Below are positions 60,421 through 64,000 of a stretch of DNA of 64,000 nucleotides, piece after piece. The notes beneath the pieces were generated by a model, which worked only from the letters and a program-made list of their open reading frames with translations, was not told the DNA's origin and did no database searches. A program made the translations under genes and the position numbers. The stretch comes from Lutjanus erythropterus (Eukaryota; Chordata; Actinopteri; Lutjaniformes; Lutjanidae), in NCBI GenBank assembly GCA_020091685.1, contig CM034603.1:11390683-11454682 (forward strand). Reading direction: 5' to 3'. Each line of letters begins with the position of its first letter. The stretch's first letter is position 1.

Positions 60421-60936
60421 CAGCGATGGAAAGTAACTAAGTACATTTACACAAGTCAGTTACTTGCACTTGCATTTTACTTGAATATTTAGATCCTCTG
60501 CTGCTTTCCACTGCACTACATCTCAGGGGAAATATTGCACTTTTCACTCCACTACATTCATATGATAAATTCAGCTACTAGTTACTTTGCAGATTTAGAG
60601 GATTAATGCAAAATATAACAAACAAGAAATTATGTTGTATTATTTTAGGTTATGATGAAGCTTTATTGATCCACAGGGGAATTCTCAACCTACCCAGAAG
60701 TATATAAAGTAACTGATTTCCATCCAATCAGCTGCAGCATTAAAGTGATGAACACATTGATGGAACAATAATTATAAGACATTAATATAGCATATATTAC
60801 TCTGAAATGGGCCGTTCTGCATAATGAATACTTCTACTTTAGGTACTTTAAGTAAAGTTTGATGCTAATACTTTTGTGCTTTTACTTAAGCATGATTTTA
60901 AATGCAAGCAAAAGATCAGAGTACTTTCTACCACTG
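60421..60936. mobile_element. hAT-like MITE with 8-bp target duplication (7/8 match)
   Basis: Left end CAGCGATGGAAAGTAACTAA; right end, reverse-complemented, CAGTGGTAGAAAGTACTCTG. Flanked by ATTATAAT (60413-60420) and ATTATAAC (60937-60944), a near-perfect 8-bp duplication. The interior has repeated ACTTTACTTTAAGTA-like words, as in a very common fish repeat; a partial relative lies at 12160-12350. No ORF. Confidence 0.75.
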
Positions 60937-61180
60937 ATTATAACATGTTGTAACATGTGTCTTGCTGTTACTTTGACATTTGTGTCTCACATTTAAGGAC
61001 ATGTTACAGTCAAACGTGAATACATTCATTTAGCACATTCATTTACTATTTGAATTTAGAAGCAAAAAAGAACATAAATAAATATATTTTTGTATTGTTT
61101 ATCACCAACAGGTATACTAGGCTCAGCATTGCATAACAATTTAAGCAGAGCAGTTGCACCATCTTTAACATCTTCATTGG

Positions 61181-61186
61181 TTTATT
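61181..61186 (-). terminator. Candidate lurap1-like poly(A) signal
   Basis: AATAAA on the minus strand about 660 bases downstream of the stop codon at 61844-61842. The 3' UTR would contain the short MITE at 61442-61552. Other weaker signals are possible. Confidence 0.4.
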
Positions 61187-61441
61187 GTTGCATTATATCC
61201 ACAATTGTAAAAGATTTCAAGGAGACAAGACAATATATGAGAAACAAATACAAAACACAATTACTACTATATTAGTCTTATAAATACGGTAGGACAATAA
61301 AATGAAATTCAGTGCAAAAAAAAATAAAAACAAAGAAGGCCCACTGATTTACAACTGACGTTCATGATCAGTGTCTCTAAAATTAAGTCTCCAGTGCATA
61401 AAACATTTATCAGACAAGGACATAATATTTCTAGATATCTT

Positions 61442-61552
61442 TTTAAAGGTCTAGTGTGTAAGATTTTGGGGGACTTGTTGGCAGCATTTTTGGTTGCAAC
61501 CTACAGTCTTGTCCCTAGATGTCGCTAAATCCTACACACTGGTCTTTTAAAG
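61442..61552. mobile_element. Short MITE in the lurap1-like 3' UTR
   Basis: Left end TTTAAAGGTCTAGTGTGTAA; right end, reverse-complemented, TTTAAAAGACCAGTGTGTAG. About 110 bp with roughly 25-bp imperfect terminal inverted repeats and TTTAAA at both outer ends. Familiar fish element; no coding capacity. Confidence 0.75.
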
Positions 61553-61841
61553 AGCTCCTTCATGTTATTTACTTCGTTTTTAATAAAAAAATATTTTGTT
61601 GGTTTTATTTTGGAATGCCTAAAATACACAGGCAAATGAAGAAAAAAAAAAGATCCAAGGGCATAAGTCCTAACCAAAAGCACTGACAGAGTGACAGAGA
61701 CAGTGACATATTCATCTTAAAGCATCATTCATTCTTAAGTCTCAAAGTGCATTTTAAACCCCACTTCACTGCTGGCAGTTAACTGTTGAGGGGAACAGCT
61801 TCAAACCAAAGCTCATACATTTAAACTATGCTTATAAAAGA

Positions 61842-63524
61842 TCATAGAAACGTCACATCGTCCTGTGACTCCACCCAGCACCACTGAGCATCATACCCAA
61901 GCAGAGTTGTCTCTCTTTTGGGCACACTATCTTCTTTCTCAATCGTTTTGTCTTGAGAGACTCTGAAACTCTCCTGGTGCTCTATCTGTGCCTCCTCTGA
62001 CTTTCCAGTGAAGGTGAAACTACCATCATCCACTTTAACTTCTCTTCTTGTCCAGCTTGATCTGAGCAGAGCTCTTCTGATGGGGTCAGTACCAGATCTG
62101 ACGTCTCGTGAAGGAGATGCATTCAAGTCCCATGGTTGTGATTTGGGTAAGCTGGCTCTAAGCAAAACACTGGCAGGACCAAACGATGCCTGAACATGCT
62201 TGGAGGTGGATGGAGTAGGGGGTCTTGCTTCGGCAGACTCGGGGCTCAACATGTCAAAGTAGCTCTTGTGGTTTGAATCGCAGCGGTCAGTGTGTGGTGG
62301 GTGATCTTCTGATTCCTCACTGATGGTTTCAGTCAAATCCTGAGTTGGACTCAGACTTTCTCTGTGGGAGCAACAGAAGAATACTGAGCCGCATATGAAG
62401 GCTGAATACTACAGTAAAAATGCTTTAAATTTGCACCCAGCACGTTAGGAAACTCTCAGTTCAAGTTTAAGGATTTTACATGACTACTGACAGAAATGGG
62501 AAGTATTTCAATTACGTATTTAATTACTTTTGAATATTTTGCCATTTGTTTTTTTTGGTGGGCAGAATAAAATAAGATGTAATCCATAACAAAATATTTA
62601 AAGGACTAGTATTTGTGTATTTAAAATACTTAAAATACATTATATTATATATCATTTTATTCTAGACTAAGACTCATTTTAATCCCAAGATTTAAACTGT
62701 AGGGAAAAACCTGACCACAGTGTTTGACTTAATGTAAGTGAATAATCTCAGCCCTTCACTCAGTCAGTCAGTGGTTGTCCTGACTGACAGAAATGACCCA
62801 GCATGCACCACTGAATTCACAGGCTCCCACCTCCAGGCCATCCTGATTGGCCACTTCAAATCGATGTGGGAAATTAGCAGCACACATTTTTACAAAGAAG
62901 GGGGTTAAAGTCAGACCCATGTTAAAGCTACTAAATGCCTAAAATATGGTATGTTTGCATGGATTTATTATGTGTTTTCAATTACAATTAAACTTGTATT
63001 TTCACTAAATAAATTTCTCATATCCTATTAAAAGTTCACATTTTTCATGTCCTGAAAATTCACTGTTATTCTTTGGATGTCAAATATGATAACTGTAACT
63101 GTGAGATAACACTGTTTTGGTTTAGTTAAGAATAAATGTTATGTTTATGGGTCTCTTATCAGGACATATTTTGTTGTACTGCATAAAATCTGCAATGCAA
63201 ACGCCTCTTAATATGTAATGAGGACTCACCTCGACTAAATCAATATTTTGGTGAGGATTAAGGTAAGATTTTAGTTCTGGTATTACTTTGTTTAATGCAG
63301 TTTTTCATATGAACTATGTCTCTAAACACTGTGCCATACCTGCACGGGGACATCGAGGGTCCGTGTTCCTCCACAGTCACAAGGCTGCTCAGGCTGCCCG
63401 TCAAGCTGCTGCCACGGCTGGCTAAAGCATCCCGCTCCTCCATCAGCCAACGCATGGCCTCGATCCCCTCGTGCACGGCCACCAGCTGGCGAAGAATCCT
63501 CACGTCGGCAGAACGTAGCCACCT
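61842..63524 (-). CDS. lurap1: Leucine rich adaptor protein 1-like, C-terminal part (5' end beyond window)
   Basis: LURAP1 (LRAP35a) is a cytoplasmic adaptor linked to actomyosin regulation (MYO18A/MRCK) and to NF-kB signalling. Two coding exons on the minus strand are visible: 63524..63340 and 62361..61842, joined in phase 2. The first encodes RSADVRILRQLVAVHEGIEAMRWLMEE, split here as RSADVRILRQLVAV and HEGIEAMRWLMEE, matching human LURAP1 RAIDVKILQQLVTL and NEGIEAVRWLLEE; SSLTGSLSSL follows. The second ends in QDDVTFL, identical to the human LURAP1 terminus, preceded by YDAQWCWVES against human FEAHWFWEQC. The region between is diverged and Ser/Pro-rich. An acceptor (CATGCAG|AGG) at 63527-63525 shows that at least one upstream exon lies past the right edge. 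The TFL end could be a PDZ ligand (inference). It could be a fish-specific paralogue of lurap1 rather than the strict orthologue. Confidence 0.85.
62485..62650. repeat. Degenerate 'GGAAGTATTT...AAAATACTTAAAATACAT' repeat
   Basis: GAAATGGGAAGTATTTCAAT, then TATTTAATTACTTTTGAATA, and at the right TATTTAAAATACTTAAAATA. Matches the style of a common fish dispersed repeat; lies in the lurap1-like intron. Non-coding. Confidence 0.45.
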
Positions 63525-64000
63525 CTGCATGAATAGCGTGGAGTTAGTGGGGCTAAATGAGCATGACGCAGGTGTAAATAAGGAAACTGGGGCCAGATTA
63601 CAGAAACAAGCCTTAAGTTAAGACAGGAAGAGTTTTCAGCTACTGCACACTTAGTCAACACTACCATTAGCTACTGTTAGCAAACATCACCATTAGCTAG
63701 TTCAAGTGAAAACTACAAGTGAAAAATCAGAACAGCTTAATGGTTATCCTAAAGTTAGGACAGTTAATTTTAGATTTTGTGAGGTTACAGTGCTTGTGAA
63801 ATACACTTTTGTTATTATTAGGATAGGACCATTGAATTAGGAATAGTTCATCTGCAATGTCTTTCCTAAATCAAGTCCTAATTACCATGGTTATCAAACT
63901 GTTAAGGTTCTGGAGGTTAGTAAGTTTCTGTAATATAGCCCAGTCTGTGCACTGCAGGTGTGGGGAGAGCTAAGAGAGGTGTGTACGTTCACTGTGGCAC
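63525..64000 (-). other. Intron of the lurap1-like gene running off the window
   Basis: No further exon recognised up to the right edge. A TTAGCTACTGTTAGC/ACCATTAGCTAG stretch at 63663-63700 looks repetitive. Confidence 0.5.

Overview
The window is vertebrate nuclear DNA, most likely from a ray-finned (probably percomorph) fish. It has spliced genes with GT/AG introns, many (CA)n/(GT)n microsatellites, an AT-rich background, and dispersed short inverted-repeat elements of the kind that fill teleost genomes. The fish assignment is an inference from gene sequence and repeat style; no species can be named. Apart from the pseudogene, every product was identified by recognising protein sequence and then checking that exon phases join.

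Layout, left to right. (1) 0.8-3.8 kb, minus strand: the 5' half of a transferrin receptor 1-like gene (tfr1/tfrc). Its exon-intron structure is kept, but every exon from exon 2 on carries frame-breaking lesions and the rest of the ectodomain is missing, so it is an unprocessed pseudogene or a badly damaged copy. A candidate non-coding first exon and promoter lie about 7.7 kb upstream (11.47-11.62 kb), beside a cluster of TCTCGCGAGA palindromes. (2) 12-23.8 kb: a long gene-free stretch with dispersed repeats, including a hAT-type element with perfect 8-bp target duplications and one copy of a longer inverted-repeat element whose partner lies at 33.7 kb. (3) 23.8-30.96 kb, minus strand: an intact Integrator subunit 15 gene (ints15, C7orf26 homologue). 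(4) 32.09-43.86 kb, plus strand: an intact rgs11 gene of 17 coding exons, divergent from ints15. (5) 44-50.7 kb: repeats between the convergent rgs11 and pgap6 genes, with one 100-codon ORF that seems repeat-derived. (6) 50.76-59.86 kb, minus strand: an intact pgap6/tmem8a gene of 13 coding exons. (7) 61.18-63.52 kb, minus strand: the 3' part of a lurap1-like gene that continues beyond the right edge.

The genes do not form one pathway. They cover nuclear RNA 3'-end processing (ints15), G-protein signal termination (rgs11), GPI-anchor trimming at the cell surface (pgap6) and a cytoplasmic adaptor (lurap1-like). rgs11 and pgap6 are also close together on human 16p13.3, so part of the order is ancestral. 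I found no previously undescribed multi-gene system. The points most worth a second look are the spectrum of lesions in the tfr1-like copy next to three intact genes, its apparently kept promoter, a tandem acceptor in rgs11 where one choice adds an immediate stop codon, long UG tracts abutting splice acceptors, a histidine-rich coding minisatellite in ints15, and two related inverted-repeat elements in opposite orientation.
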